From Bacteroidota bacterium (lineage in GTDB: Bacteria > Bacteroidota > Bacteroidia > Palsa-948), in the NCBI GenBank assembly GCA_016195025.1, contig JACQAL010000015.1:42995-106994 (forward strand): 64,000 bases of DNA. The letters are read 5' to 3'. The first letter of the stretch is position 1, and every line of letters starts with the position of its first letter. Under the pieces are notes generated by a model, which saw nothing but the letters and a program-made list of their open reading frames with translations, was not told the origin of the DNA and ran no database searches. The translations under genes were made by a program, and so were the position numbers. This document shows, one piece after another, positions 8,354-16,687 of this stretch.

Positions 8354-8376
8354 CTTCGTAAAAGTAGTATACGAAG
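8354..8376. promoter_or_regulatory. Inverted repeat upstream of the orphan gene, candidate operator
   Basis: CTTCGTA (8354-8360) and TACGAAG (8370-8376) are perfect inverted arms around a 9-base spacer. The minus-strand spacer contains TACTTTTA, one base off the TAnnTTTG promoter element, so a dimeric regulator bound here would cover the promoter. The rest of the 8338-8586 spacer is AT-rich with no confident gene. Confidence 0.4.
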
Positions 8377-8586
8377 AAGTTAATGTTTCAAAAATTTATC
8401 TCCGGCAAAATACAGAGCCCGTAAATTTTCGGACAAAAGTACAAAATTGATTTTAACTGCAAAATGCAAAATTATATTTAATAATTATCTCTTCCCCGCT
8501 TCTTACACAAAAGACAAAGACAAAAACCTGATGGATATGCTCAAAGCAAGTTTGGAAGTGAAGCGGAGAGCGTCCTGAAAATTCTT

Positions 8587-9411
8587 CTACTGGACTTTAG
8601 AATCCAATTTGTTTTTCAATCCTTTCCAACTGATGATTTTTGCTTTCACGCTGCCGACAAGAATAGGCGCTTCCACATAGAGCGGAATTTTATTTTTATC
8701 ATCAGTCGCCCACACGGTCATGCCTTCTCCGCCTTTGAAAATAGTTCCTTCCACCAATTTCGGGCTGAACTTTATGCAATTGAAAACGGTCTTATCATCC
8801 ATTTTCAATTTATCTTTTCCCAGATAGCGCAGGTAAAGATTGTAAACCTTGTTATCGAGAAAGAGCGTGATGCCCACCGTATCGTTCACTTTGCATTTTG
8901 AAAAATCCACACTGCGCGAATAATAAATCATGGTAAGCGGGTCGAATGCGCAGGGAGAAATAGCCACCGTATCGAGGCGCGGAGATTTTTTTTTCTCTTT
9001 GGTAACGCAGTATGCTTTGAGTTTACTGAAATTGAAAAAACATTCGTTGTAAAAAAAACGCCCGCCCTCCTGCACATCGCGGATATAGCGGAAGGGCTTG
9101 AGCGAAGAAGTATCCACCCATGCTTCAAACCGGTCGTGCACGTGATAAATCCAGTCGTACGAAGGAAAAGTTCCTCCTATTCCGCTCAACTTGTAGCAGG
9201 GAATTCCGTTGCACTCCGATGGCTCCGTCTTAAAAGTAACCTCACCCGCATTGAGCCAGATGAAACCCCAGTTGTAGGATGTTTCGTACACGAGTTCTTC
9301 GCCTGAGGAAAATGCCTCGTTGGTGATAGCGCAATCAATGCCTGAAAATTTAAACGAGAAGGAAAACAGGAAAAGAAAAAATAAAATCATTCCGCTGAAC
9401 AACCATTTCAT
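8587..9411 (-). CDS. DUF3108 exported protein
   Basis: 274 residues. An N-terminal hydrophobic signal (residues 4-21) is followed by the typical DUF3108 start (GEELVYETSYNWGFIWLNAGEV). The rest is beta-rich, with conserved phrases such as HVHDRFEAWVDTSSLKPFRYIRD. Members are periplasmic or outer-membrane-associated proteins of unknown function that resemble lipocalin-like or LptA-like beta folds. The start at 9411 is supported by a TAACTTTG promoter element only 5 bases upstream, which would give a very short leader. Confidence 0.85.
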   Translation of the reverse strand: MKWLFSGMILFFLFLFSFSFKFSGIDCAITNEAFSSGEELVYETSYNWGFIWLNAGEVTFKTEPSECNGIPCYKLSGIGGTFPSYDWIYHVHDRFEAWVDTSSLKPFRYIRDVQEGGRFFYNECFFNFSKLKAYCVTKEKKKSPRLDTVAISPCAFDPLTMIYYSRSVDFSKCKVNDTVGITLFLDNKVYNLYLRYLGKDKLKMDDKTVFNCIKFSPKLVEGTIFKGGEGMTVWATDDKNKIPLYVEAPILVGSVKAKIISWKGLKNKLDSKVQ

Positions 9412-9415
9412 GCTG

Positions 9416-9423
9416 CAAAGTTA
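9416..9423 (-). promoter_or_regulatory. Bacteroidota -7 element for the DUF3108 gene
   Basis: TAACTTTG on the minus strand, an exact TAnnTTTG match, ends 5 bases before the ATG. Transcription would start at or very near the start codon. Confidence 0.55.
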
Positions 9424-9446
9424 GTCAGGTTTTCGAAAAGAGATAA

Positions 9447-9483
9447 AGTCCCAAGCATCAAGTCCCAAGTCGCAAGTCCCAAG
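9447..9483 (+). repeat. 7-bp-period array (AGTCCCA type)
   Basis: Five heptamers in register: AGTCCCA, AGCATCA, AGTCCCA, AGTCGCA, AGTCCCA. It lies in the 180-bp spacer between glyA and the DUF3108 gene. Confidence 0.75.
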
Positions 9484-9522
9484 AAACAGCCAACAGCAAC
9501 GGTCCGAACAAAGTTAACTCGT

Positions 9523-9538
9523 CTCCGACTTGTCGGAG
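9523..9538. terminator. Small GC-rich stem-loop downstream of glyA
   Basis: CTCCGA (9523-9528), loop CTTG, TCGGAG (9533-9538). It lies about 55 bases beyond the glyA stop; there is no strong T-run on the glyA (minus) side, so it may be part of a repetitive element rather than a terminator. Confidence 0.35.
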
Positions 9539-9591
9539 CGGTGCCGTATTCCATCGGACAGATTCGCAGTTGATTCGTTATCCGCACATTT

Positions 9592-10866
9592 CTACCATGC
9601 GAACAGCGGGTACTTCTTCATCCACTTGTTCACTTCTTTTTTCACGGAAGAGATTTTCATTTCATCCTCCGTGTTCATCAGCACCTCGTCAATCAGCGAA
9701 ACAATTTTCACCATATCTTTTTCTCTGAGCCCGCGCGTGGTAACGGCAGGCGTTCCTATTCTCATGCCGGAAGTAACGAAGGGTGATTTATCATCGAAGG
9801 GAACCATGTTTTTGTTCACCGTGATGTCGGCTTTGATGAGCGCGTCTTCGGCTTTTTTTCCGGTGAGGTTTTTATTGCGAAGGTCAATCAACATACAGTG
9901 ATTATCGGTTCCGCCTGAAATGATATTGTAACCTCTATCTAAAAACGCTTTTGCCATGGCGCGCGCGTTCTTCACCACTTGCGTTGTGTATTTCAGAAAT
10001 GATTCTTCGAGCGCTTCTCCGAATGAAACTGCTTTTGCGGCAATCACATGTTCCAAAGGTCCACCTTGAGTTCCCGGAAAAACTGCTCCGTCCAAAACTG
10101 CCGACATCATTTTGATTTCTCCTTTGGGAGTTGTTAATCCCCAGGGGTTCTGAAAATCTTTTCCCATCATAATAATTCCACCGCGCGGACCGCGCAAAGT
10201 TTTATGAGTGGTTGAAGTTACGATGTGGCAATGCGGAAGCGGGTCGCTCAATAATCCGCGCGCAATCAATCCGGCAGGATGCGCAATGTCTGCCATGAGC
10301 AAAGCGTTTACAGAGTTGGCAATTTTCCGCAGGCGCGCATAATCCCAATCGCGCGAGTAAGCCGATGCACCGCAGATAATCAGTTTAGGTTTTTCCAGTT
10401 GCGCTTTTTTCTCCACTTCGTCATAATCCACTCTGCCGGTTTCTTTGTTCACGCTGTAGAAACACGGCACATATAATTTGCCGGAAAAGTTTACAGGCGA
10501 GCCGTGCGTGAGATGCCCTCCGTGAGAAAGATTGAAGCCGAGAATTTTATCTCCGGGCTTGAGCACACCGAGCATGACCGAGGCATTTGCCTGCGCGCCC
10601 GAGTGCGGCTGAACATTCGCCCACTGGGCATTGAACAATGTTTTTATTCTTTCAATAGCGAGGTCTTCTACTTTATCCACCACTTCGCAGCCGCCATAAT
10701 ATCTTTTATGCGGAAGCCCTTCGGCATATTTATTTGTGAGGACAGAGCCCATGGCACGCATGGTTTGCTCGCTCGCAAAATTTTCGGAAGCGATGAGTTC
10801 GAGCCCGCGCAGTTGGCGCGCGCGTTCTTCTTTGATGAACTGAAAAATCTGTTTGTCGGGTTTCAT
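9592..10866 (-). CDS. glyA: Serine hydroxymethyltransferase
   Basis: 424 residues, the usual length. It interconverts serine and glycine with tetrahydrofolate, supplying one-carbon units; it is cytoplasmic and PLP-dependent. Visible are the N-terminal LIASENF (residues 24-30), the KRYYGG loop, the [11 protein letters not shown] stretch, [12 protein letters not shown], and the PLP-binding lysine K222 in [13 protein letters not shown]. The start ATG at 10866 agrees with the family N-terminus. The gene lies 31 bases downstream of a GxxExxY gene on the same strand. A good promoter element for glyA is found only beyond that gene (11363-11370), so glyA transcription probably has to cross the cassette. 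Confidence 0.97.
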   Translation of the reverse strand: MKPDKQIFQFIKEERARQLRGLELIASENFASEQTMRAMGSVLTNKYAEGLPHKRYYGGCEVVDKVEDLAIERIKTLFNAQWANVQPHSGAQANASVMLGVLKPGDKILGFNLSHGGHLTHGSPVNFSGKLYVPCFYSVNKETGRVDYDEVEKKAQLEKPKLIICGASAYSRDWDYARLRKIANSVNALLMADIAHPAGLIARGLLSDPLPHCHIVTSTTHKTLRGPRGGIIMMGKDFQNPWGLTTPKGEIKMMSAVLDGAVFPGTQGGPLEHVIAAKAVSFGEALEESFLKYTTQVVKNARAMAKAFLDRGYNIISGGTDNHCMLIDLRNKNLTGKKAEDALIKADITVNKNMVPFDDKSPFVTSGMRIGTPAVTTRGLREKDMVKIVSLIDEVLMNTEDEMKISSVKKEVNKWMKKYPLFAW

Positions 10867-10869
10867 GGA

Positions 10870-11360
10870 GGTTACTAATAACGAATGATTACGAATATTA
10901 CAAATTATTGTGTTCGGGTGATTCCGCTTTTTCTTTATTCAGTAATTCTATATTGAGCACTCTTTTAAATTTCACTTCGCTTCTGCCAAAAGAAACTAAG
11001 ATTCCTAATTTAAAATTGGAAACAACGAGGTAGTTTTGCAATTGCTCAAAGTGTGATTTTGTAAATCTATCTGAAGTTTTAATCTCTACAACTATTTGAT
11101 TGTTTATTAAGAAATCAAAATAGTTTTTTCCTACAATACTCTTCTTAAATTTTACAGGAAACAAAAGTTGCTCTTTTATCTCTAACGATGCATTCTTCAA
11201 AGAAATACCAAATGCTTTTTGAAATACTTTTTCCCTATGGCCTCCGCCAATTTCGTTAAAGGTTTCAAAAGCGCAGCCAACAATTTTATAACTTAGTTCA
11301 GGATATAACAAATCTACTTTCATCCATTATAATATTCATTGGCATTCGTTATTAATCACC
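10870..11360 (-). mobile_element. GxxExxY cassette bounded by inverted repeats
   Basis: The 30-base ends 10870-10899 and 11331-11360 (reverse complement) agree at 24 of 30 positions by hand alignment, including the 12-bp core TAATAACGAATG and the inner GAATATT. The only gene inside is a GxxExxY protein; one inverted repeat overlaps its stop codon and the other ends 7 bases upstream of its start. No target-site duplication is obvious. The element lies between the glyA start codon and a TATGTTTG promoter element. That it moves as a unit is inference. Confidence 0.5.
10898..11323 (-). CDS. GxxExxY protein (PD-(D/E)XK nuclease-like)
   Basis: 141 residues, slightly longer than the usual 120-130. 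The signature region is G28-H-R-E31-K-V-F34, so the name-giving tyrosine is phenylalanine here. A nuclease-like active-site pattern is visible: D70 in NYFDFLINN and E80-x-K82 in VVEIK, followed by the typical HFEQLQNYL and LGILVSFG motifs. The family is common in Bacteroidota and its function is not settled; the core resembles the PD-(D/E)XK nuclease superfamily. It is the only gene of a candidate inverted-repeat-bounded cassette and is transcribed toward glyA. Confidence 0.88.
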   Translation of the reverse strand: MKVDLLYPELSYKIVGCAFETFNEIGGGHREKVFQKAFGISLKNASLEIKEQLLFPVKFKKSIVGKNYFDFLINNQIVVEIKTSDRFTKSHFEQLQNYLVVSNFKLGILVSFGRSEVKFKRVLNIELLNKEKAESPEHNNL

Positions 11361-11362
11361 AG

Positions 11363-11370
11363 CAAACATA
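11363..11370 (-). promoter_or_regulatory. Promoter element, probably the original glyA promoter
   Basis: TATGTTTG on the minus strand, an exact TAnnTTTG match, just outside the cassette. If the cassette were removed, this element would sit about ten bases ahead of the glyA ATG, matching the very short leaders of other genes in this window. Confidence 0.5.
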
Positions 11371-11400
11371 CGAAATCACCGAAAAGCGAAATCAGGCGGA

Positions 11401-11735
11401 AAGTTGGAAGGTTGGAATAATGGAAGGTTGGGAATGGTTAATGGTTAATGGTTAATGGTTAATGGTTAATGGCAGGTTGATGTTGTTAGATTATAGTTTC
11501 GGGTGAAGGGATTGGAGATTAGGAATGGTTAATGGCAGGTTGATGTTGTTAGATTATAGTTTGTGATGACGGTGTGGCAGTTTCATGTGAAGGAATTAAG
11601 GATTTAGGATTTTAGATTAAGGATTTGTCGTGTGAAATGATATTTGATAGTTGTTAGTTGATGGTTGATAGTTGAGGAAATCAGGATTTAAGATTAAGGA
11701 TTAAGGATTAAGGATTTTAGATTGAGGATTTATGT
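11401..11735 (+). repeat. Repeat-filled spacer: several 7-bp arrays and a 39-bp direct repeat
   Basis: Part of the 543-bp gene-free stretch 11324-11866. It contains AATGGTT units (11434-11473, one unit short by a base), GATTTAG-type units (11601-11628), GATAGTT-type units (11646-11673) and GATTAAG-type units (11685-11733), all with 7-bp register. An exact 39-bp direct repeat occupies 11461-11499 and 11524-11562. A 26-base tract at 11408-11433 recurs inverted at 21465-21490 with one mismatch. The plus strand is almost free of C. I see no gene; 11736-11866 is AT-rich without recognisable features. Confidence 0.8.
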
Positions 11736-11866
11736 TGTGGAATGATGGTTTTGCCACTGATTACGCTGATTTACACTGATTGGATGATGGTTTATAATGC
11801 TAATATACTAATTGATACTAATGAAACGAATGATACAAATAATAATACGAATACTATACATTTGGT

Positions 11867-12808
11867 TTATGGTTTTTCCATTTGGATATCGGCATCTGTC
11901 ATGCTGCTGGTTCTGACGGAGACCTGCGTGGTGTTGGTTTTGTAACCGGCTTTTGTTATTTCGAGTTGGTAGTTGCCTTCGGGAATCCGTTTGAAGGAGT
12001 AATGACCGGAGCGATTGGTGCGTGTGGTGCGTGTATCGTCTGGCGGGGCAGTGGTGCGAGCGCGGAAGCCGCTTGCGAGGACGCCTTTGAGTGAGACGAG
12101 CGCGCCTCCGAGGGCTGCGGTGGTGAGTTTGTCGGTTACGGTGCCTTTGACGCCTGTTTTTCCTGCGGTGTCAATTATTTTGCGTGCGTTGTGGTAGGCG
12201 GTGTAGAAATCGTGGTGAGAGGTTTTGAAGGTTTCGATGTTGTTATCGAGTTTTCGTTTTAGTTGTGTGTGGAGTTGTTCGATGATGGTTTCGATGTCGG
12301 AGGTTGCGGTTTTTGTTTCGGTGCGCGCGGTGCGGGGTGCAGATATGATGGCGTTGAAATCGGAGATTGCCTGTGTGAGGGCTGCGATGGTGGCTGAAGT
12401 GATGCCGTAGTTGGCGAGGTTTGCGAGGTTGTTGTTTGCTGCATCTCTGACTATGGTTGTTTTGTCTATAAGGAGTGTGTCGCGTGCGTGGAGGAGGGCT
12501 GATTTTGTGTAGTTGACGAGTTCGTAGAGTTGGTTGTTGTTGTTATCGGCTGCATAGGATTTGATGGCGGAGATGTGCGTGATTGCTATGTCTACGAGTG
12601 TTTTGCGTTTTGTGTTTTTATCTTTTGTTGTGCCTGTTGATTTTTGTTCCTGCTGCTGGCGGGCGGTATTGAGGTTGCCGATGAGGACTCCGAAGGCGTT
12701 GAAATTATTTGTGAAGACGGTGTTTGATTGCCAGTCGGTTTGATGGTTGATGCATATTTGTTGTGTGGTGAGGCACATGGTGCGGAAGTTTTCTTGGTGG
12801 TCGTTCAT
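11867..12808 (-). CDS. Carboxypeptidase-regulatory-like domain protein
   Basis: 313 residues, no signal peptide. The N-terminal ~215 residues are helical and rich in N, T and Q and are not recognised. From about residue 220 to the end there is a carboxypeptidase-regulatory-like beta-sandwich (GVKGTVTDKLTTAALGGALV, SGHYSFKRIPEGNYQLEITKAGYK). Such domains usually occur in exported proteins, so the absence of a signal peptide is odd; similar helical-plus-CRD proteins occur in Bacteroidota with no known role. Base use is extreme: the coding strand is A/C-rich and G-poor, continuing the strand bias of the neighbouring repeat spacer. Confidence 0.75.
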   Translation of the reverse strand: MNDHQENFRTMCLTTQQICINHQTDWQSNTVFTNNFNAFGVLIGNLNTARQQQEQKSTGTTKDKNTKRKTLVDIAITHISAIKSYAADNNNNQLYELVNYTKSALLHARDTLLIDKTTIVRDAANNNLANLANYGITSATIAALTQAISDFNAIISAPRTARTETKTATSDIETIIEQLHTQLKRKLDNNIETFKTSHHDFYTAYHNARKIIDTAGKTGVKGTVTDKLTTAALGGALVSLKGVLASGFRARTTAPPDDTRTTRTNRSGHYSFKRIPEGNYQLEITKAGYKTNTTQVSVRTSSMTDADIQMEKP

Positions 12809-12824
12809 GGTGAAAAGTTTTAAA

Positions 12825-12852
12825 GTTGGGGGTTGGGAGTTGGGAGTTTATT
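12825..12852 (+). repeat. 7-bp-period array (GTTGGGA type)
   Basis: GTTGGGG, GTTGGGA, GTTGGGA, GTTTATT in register, in the 39-bp spacer between the CRD-protein gene and the HTH gene and running into the 3' end of the latter. Confidence 0.6.
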
Positions 12853-13171
12853 TTTGAAGGATTGGTTTGGGGGTTGCGATTCCGTTTTCGAGCACTTTTG
12901 GTCTTTTGTTTATTATTTTTTGGGCTTCTTCTTCACTGATGAAAAAAAAGTTTTCCAAGTTACCTCCCGCTGCGGGAATTACAGAAATAAAATTCGGGAA
13001 AAGAAGTTTGGAACGCTCATTCTTGAAATTACAGAGAGTAACTTCGGTGATGCCTGCGTCTTCAGCAATTTCTTTTTGGCTTTTAGAACTTGTACGGATT
13101 AAGTTGCGGAGTTTTTCTTCGTAATACTCTGCGCGTTCTTTTGCGGTGAGCAATTGGTGCGAATTCATCAT
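12848..13171 (-). CDS. HTH transcriptional regulator (XRE-like)
   Basis: 107 residues. A helix-turn-helix is visible at about residues 29-55 (SSKSQKEIAEDAGITEVTLCNFKNERS), preceded by a helical N-terminus and followed by a short variable tail. The product is probably a DNA-binding regulator. It lies upstream of the CRD-protein gene in the same direction. A perfect 10-bp palindrome, ATTCGCGAAT, overlaps its first codon and could be an autoregulatory site (inference). Confidence 0.75.
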   Translation of the reverse strand: MMNSHQLLTAKERAEYYEEKLRNLIRTSSKSQKEIAEDAGITEVTLCNFKNERSKLLFPNFISVIPAAGGNLENFFFISEEEAQKIINKRPKVLENGIATPKPILQK

Positions 13172-13179
13172 TCGCGAAT
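13170..13179. promoter_or_regulatory. Palindrome at the HTH gene start, candidate operator
   Basis: ATTCGCGAAT is a perfect 10-bp palindrome overlapping the first ATG of the HTH gene. Autoregulation is a guess from position. Confidence 0.35.
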
Positions 13180-13203
13180 ATTAAATTCTCTTTTCAATAA
13201 AGC

Positions 13204-13221
13204 ATTAAAGGGGGCTTTAAT
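13204..13221. repeat. Short perfect inverted repeat
   Basis: ATTAAAG, GGGG, CTTTAAT: a 7-bp stem with a 4-base loop in the 321-bp spacer between the HTH gene and the large exported protein. Without a T-run it is more likely a binding site than a terminator. Confidence 0.4.
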
Positions 13222-13257
13222 AAATGATATACCATCGGTAGTGGGGAATCCGAAAAT

Positions 13258-13327
13258 GGGACAAGGGACATGGGGCAAGTGGCAAGGGAAATTCACCCGT
13301 CCCCTGTCCTCTGTTCCTTATCCCTCC
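13258..13327. repeat. 7-bp arrays facing each other (GGGACAA / TCCCCTG)
   Basis: Ten heptamers in register: five G-rich units (GGGACAA, GGGACAT, GGGGCAA, GTGGCAA, GGGAAAT) then five C-rich units (TCACCCG, TCCCCTG, TCCTCTG, TTCCTTA, TCCCTCC). The two halves are roughly complementary, so transcript or single strand could fold back. The rest of the spacer to 13492 contains an open frame but no recognisable protein; a weak TAACATTG promoter-like string lies at 13452-13459. Confidence 0.7.
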
Positions 13328-13492
13328 GTTCGCAAACCTGATTTGTTTCAGAATAAAAAGAAAAGAAGGCAGCGAGGATGCTATGCTCAACGGGGGTTTT
13401 GGCTTGCAAAAAATATCTGCGCTTTTACGAAACCTTTTTTTTCCAACTGCGTAACATTGCGCGATTGCTTTCTTCTAACTAAAAATATTCTC

Positions 13493-16174
13493 ATGAAAAA
13501 ACTTTTCCTCTCCTCCGTAATTGCAATTACCATTCTGAGCGCAGCGCAGAATATTATTGCGCAGGGCACCTGGGTTGCCAGCGGAAACAACATAGTATAC
13601 ACTATGAGAAATGTGGGAATCAACACCGCCTCGCCCGCAGCCCCGCTCGATGTAAACGGTTTAATAAATTCGCTGAGCATGAAAGCGCAGAATGCGAACT
13701 TTGCAACGGCAGTGGTAACAGGAAATTTTTCTGCTGGCAGTTTGAATGTGAGCGGCAATGCAGCGGTCAATGGTTCGTTGTCAGTAGCCAGCGGACAGTT
13801 TTCAGTTGGAAACATTTCGGTAAACGGCACTCCTGCAAACAGCAGCATCACTTCTTCATCTGGAATAATAAATTTTGCAAGCAATAATTTAACAACGGGC
13901 GGAACTATTTCTTCCACGAATATTTCTTCGCTGCAAAATGAAGCCGATACGAACACCTCTCACATTTCCAATCTTCAATCAGCAATCAGCAATATTCATT
14001 CTTCGCAGTGGAGCAGCAATCCCGATGGCAGCATATCATTCAACGGAAATGTGTTTGTAAAAAACTTAGGAGTTGCCAATGCCGTTTCCATAGGAAGTTT
14101 CCGCTTCTCAAACGGCAGCAACCAGATTCAACCTATTATTACCGACAGCATCCGCACGCCTTATGCCATGGCGCTTTCTTCGGGAGGGCAGAAAATTTCT
14201 CTCAATGCCGACAGTGTTTCAGTGGGAAACAGCGTGCGTGTAGATAACGGGCAACTGAATGTTGCGGGAAATATTTCCGCCAGCGGAAACATTTCTTCAG
14301 GCACTCTTACGGCAGGCAGCATTGTAACTTCGCAACTCACCATTGACACGCTTCACGCGCTCAGCCGCGTGGCAGTGAATCATTCGCTGCTGCTTACAAA
14401 AGCAACAGCAAATAATTATGCCGAAGTTTCCACTACAAGCAGCAATGTGGATTTGGTATTGCAGGGCGATTCGGCAAAGAGAGTAGGCATTGGCACTACT
14501 TCTCCCACTGAAAAACTTACGGTGCAGGGCAACGGAAAATTTTCGGGCAATGTTACCGCCAACTGCGTGAACGCAAACTGCCTTCACGTGGCAGGTCAAA
14601 CGCAGTTTGACAGCGTGAAAGTGGGAAGTAAAATTCAGTTGGGAAATTCACTTAACATTTATGGCAGCGGCTCGTCTTCCGGTTTTTACAATATGCTTTT
14701 TACGGATTTAAGCCAGTTCAGCAATCCTGACCCCAATCTTTATATTCAAAGCATACCAGGCACGCCACCCATAACGAGTTTGGGACCTGCTCCCTTCAAC
14801 ACAATTCTTAATTTTAACAGCGTGGGAAATGTGGGAATCGGAAAGGATAATCCGCAAGAGAAATTAGATGTGACAGGCAATGGAAAATTTTCAGGAACGA
14901 TTGATGCCGCAAACTATTTAAAGAACGGCCAGCCGTTTGCAGGCGAATGGATAACTGCATCAAACGGAACAGATGTTTACAATACCAATTCCGGTCATGT
15001 AGGAATCGGAACAAATAATCCGGTTCGTGAACTGCATGTTTATACCGAACATGTAATTCCCAATCCTCCACCCTGCCCGCCCAGTTGTTTTGCGGGCACG
15101 CATAACGGAATGCGGCTGGAAGATAAAACCACCATTGGAAGCGCTCCTCCGGTAATTACCGCGTATGACATTGCTCCCATTAACGGAACACTATATATAA
15201 GTAAAGCCGATTTATCTGACCCTCATAAGATAGACGAGAAACTCGTAATCCAGTCAAATGGCTTTGTGGGAATCGGGCATGGCACACCGCAGGCGGAACT
15301 GGACGTAAAAGGCAGCGGGCTTTTTTCAGGCAATGTGGGAATAGGAACTACTACACCTCTTGCGAAATTAGATGTAAGAGGCGGTAATGCTCTTTTTTCT
15401 GGTAGTGTAGGAATAGGCATTACAAACCCGCAGGGCTGCATGAATGTGGTGTGCCCCATTCCCGTGGCGCAGGATGCCAAGCACCAGATTTTTACTGCGG
15501 AGAATGCGCAGGTGGGCTCGCCTTATTTTTCAGTGCTTAATGATGGAAGCGTGGAAGCAAGCGGTACAATTAATGCCGCAAATTATTTAAAGAACGGAAA
15601 ATCTTTTGCAGGCGAATGGGTGACTGCTGCGAATGGAAAAGACATTTACAATACGAATAGTGGGAATGTAGGAATTGGAACAAGCGCTCCGCAAGCCCCC
15701 TTACATATCTATGGCTCCGGTGACCAGTTTATTGATATAAGTTCAAGCAGCGGTAGTTCTTACACTAGATTATTGGCAGTAACAAGCAATAGCAAAACAG
15801 AATCCCAGTTGCAATACAAAGGCACTTTTGGTATCTATGAACTTGGAGGAACTGTAAAATTATTTATCGATGGAAGCGGCAATGTTATTTGTGACCATCT
15901 TTTTACCAAGGTGCTTGACGTTGCGCCCGATTATGTTTTTGAAAAAGAATACCCGCTCATGCCGCTCGAAGAAGTGGAAAAATATAAGGATAAGTTCAAG
16001 CACCTGCCCGATGTGCCCAGCGCAAAGGAATTTGAAAAGAATGGCATGAGTGTGGGAGATTTTTCCCTCGTGCTTTTAAAGAAAATAGAAGAACTTAGTT
16101 TATACACAATAGAATTGCAAAAGCAGAATAAAGCAATGGAAGAAAGAATTGTAAAACTGGAGAAAGGAAAATAA
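13493..16174 (+). CDS. Large exported fibre-like protein with coiled-coil C-terminus
   Basis: 893 residues from ATG 13493; the frame is open further upstream, but the upstream part is repeat DNA and the ATG begins a clear signal peptide (MKKLFLSSVIAITILSAAQ, to about residue 24). The body repeats the phrase GNVGIGTxxPxxxLDVxG many times, a trait of phage-tail-fibre-like and adhesin-like proteins of Bacteroidota, and a near-duplicate block (NAANYLKNGKSFAGEW) occurs twice. The C-terminus (about 810-893) has VFEKEYPLMPLEEVEKYKDK, HLPDVPSAKEFEKNGMSVGDF and a coiled coil, similar to the region before intramolecular chaperone domains. No T9SS signal is evident. A role as surface adhesin is inferred. 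Confidence 0.82.
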   Translation: MKKLFLSSVIAITILSAAQNIIAQGTWVASGNNIVYTMRNVGINTASPAAPLDVNGLINSLSMKAQNANFATAVVTGNFSAGSLNVSGNAAVNGSLSVASGQFSVGNISVNGTPANSSITSSSGIINFASNNLTTGGTISSTNISSLQNEADTNTSHISNLQSAISNIHSSQWSSNPDGSISFNGNVFVKNLGVANAVSIGSFRFSNGSNQIQPIITDSIRTPYAMALSSGGQKISLNADSVSVGNSVRVDNGQLNVAGNISASGNISSGTLTAGSIVTSQLTIDTLHALSRVAVNHSLLLTKATANNYAEVSTTSSNVDLVLQGDSAKRVGIGTTSPTEKLTVQGNGKFSGNVTANCVNANCLHVAGQTQFDSVKVGSKIQLGNSLNIYGSGSSSGFYNMLFTDLSQFSNPDPNLYIQSIPGTPPITSLGPAPFNTILNFNSVGNVGIGKDNPQEKLDVTGNGKFSGTIDAANYLKNGQPFAGEWITASNGTDVYNTNSGHVGIGTNNPVRELHVYTEHVIPNPPPCPPSCFAGTHNGMRLEDKTTIGSAPPVITAYDIAPINGTLYISKADLSDPHKIDEKLVIQSNGFVGIGHGTPQAELDVKGSGLFSGNVGIGTTTPLAKLDVRGGNALFSGSVGIGITNPQGCMNVVCPIPVAQDAKHQIFTAENAQVGSPYFSVLNDGSVEASGTINAANYLKNGKSFAGEWVTAANGKDIYNTNSGNVGIGTSAPQAPLHIYGSGDQFIDISSSSGSSYTRLLAVTSNSKTESQLQYKGTFGIYELGGTVKLFIDGSGNVICDHLFTKVLDVAPDYVFEKEYPLMPLEEVEKYKDKFKHLPDVPSAKEFEKNGMSVGDFSLVLLKKIEELSLYTIELQKQNKAMEERIVKLEKGK
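13970..13997 (+). repeat. 7-bp-period array (AATCAGC type) inside a gene
   Basis: AATCTTC, AATCAGC, AATCAGC, AATATTC in register, in frame inside the fibre-like protein gene, encoding part of SNLQSAISNIHSS. Confidence 0.6.
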
Positions 16175-16177
16175 GTG

Positions 16178-16672
16178 ATGAGAAGAATTTTATTTATACT
16201 TCTTTTTTTATTTACCGCAAAAACTTTTTTTGCGCAGGATAGTTTATATTATAAAAATAATATAGTATATGCTGAAGGTTTGGGAAATGCAGGTTACGGA
16301 GTATATTCTCTTAATTATGAAAGAAAAATTAAAGAAACAAATAATGGATTTATTACGCTGAGAGTTGGATTTGCCTATAATTATAATAAGAATTTATTTT
16401 TTCCTATACTCATCAACAAAGTAAATAACAAACATAAAAAGAATCATTTTGAGTTTGGCGGAGGAATAACAACTACCTTATTTAAAAGTGCTTCTCTAGA
16501 TTTAGCTTATACTGGCCCAACAGCAAATCTAATGTATAGATATCAGAAACCTAATGGAAAATTTATTTTCCGAGCAGGATGGACACCGGTATTATATCTT
16601 ATAGATTCAGATACGCTAATTACTATTTATTTTCTTTTATTTCCCGGAATAAGTTTCGGCTATGCATTTTAA
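16178..16672 (+). CDS. Small outer-membrane beta-barrel-like protein
   Basis: 164 residues from ATG 16178, three bases after the previous stop; a GTG at 16175 is the alternative. A signal peptide (MRRILFILLFLFTAKTFFAQ) is followed by alternating beta-strand patterns (GYGVYSLNYERKI, FITLRVGFAYNY, HFEFGGGITTTLF, KFIFRAGWTP) and a C-terminal aromatic residue (GISFGYAF), as in small outer-membrane barrels. Its tight spacing suggests co-transcription with the upstream fibre-like protein. The function is not known. Confidence 0.75.
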   Translation: MRRILFILLFLFTAKTFFAQDSLYYKNNIVYAEGLGNAGYGVYSLNYERKIKETNNGFITLRVGFAYNYNKNLFFPILINKVNNKHKKNHFEFGGGITTTLFKSASLDLAYTGPTANLMYRYQKPNGKFIFRAGWTPVLYLIDSDTLITIYFLLFPGISFGYAF

Positions 16673-16687
16673 TTAAAAAGAACAACA

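Noticed and set aside
8484..8577. A plus-strand fragment ending MDMLKASLEVKRRAS-stop
   Set aside because: Protein-like but short, with no recognisable family and no start context; it may be a gene remnant, but the sequence does not decide it.
9530..9901. A 123-residue plus-strand frame at the glyA end
   Set aside because: It lies mostly opposite glyA and has a serine-rich shadow composition.
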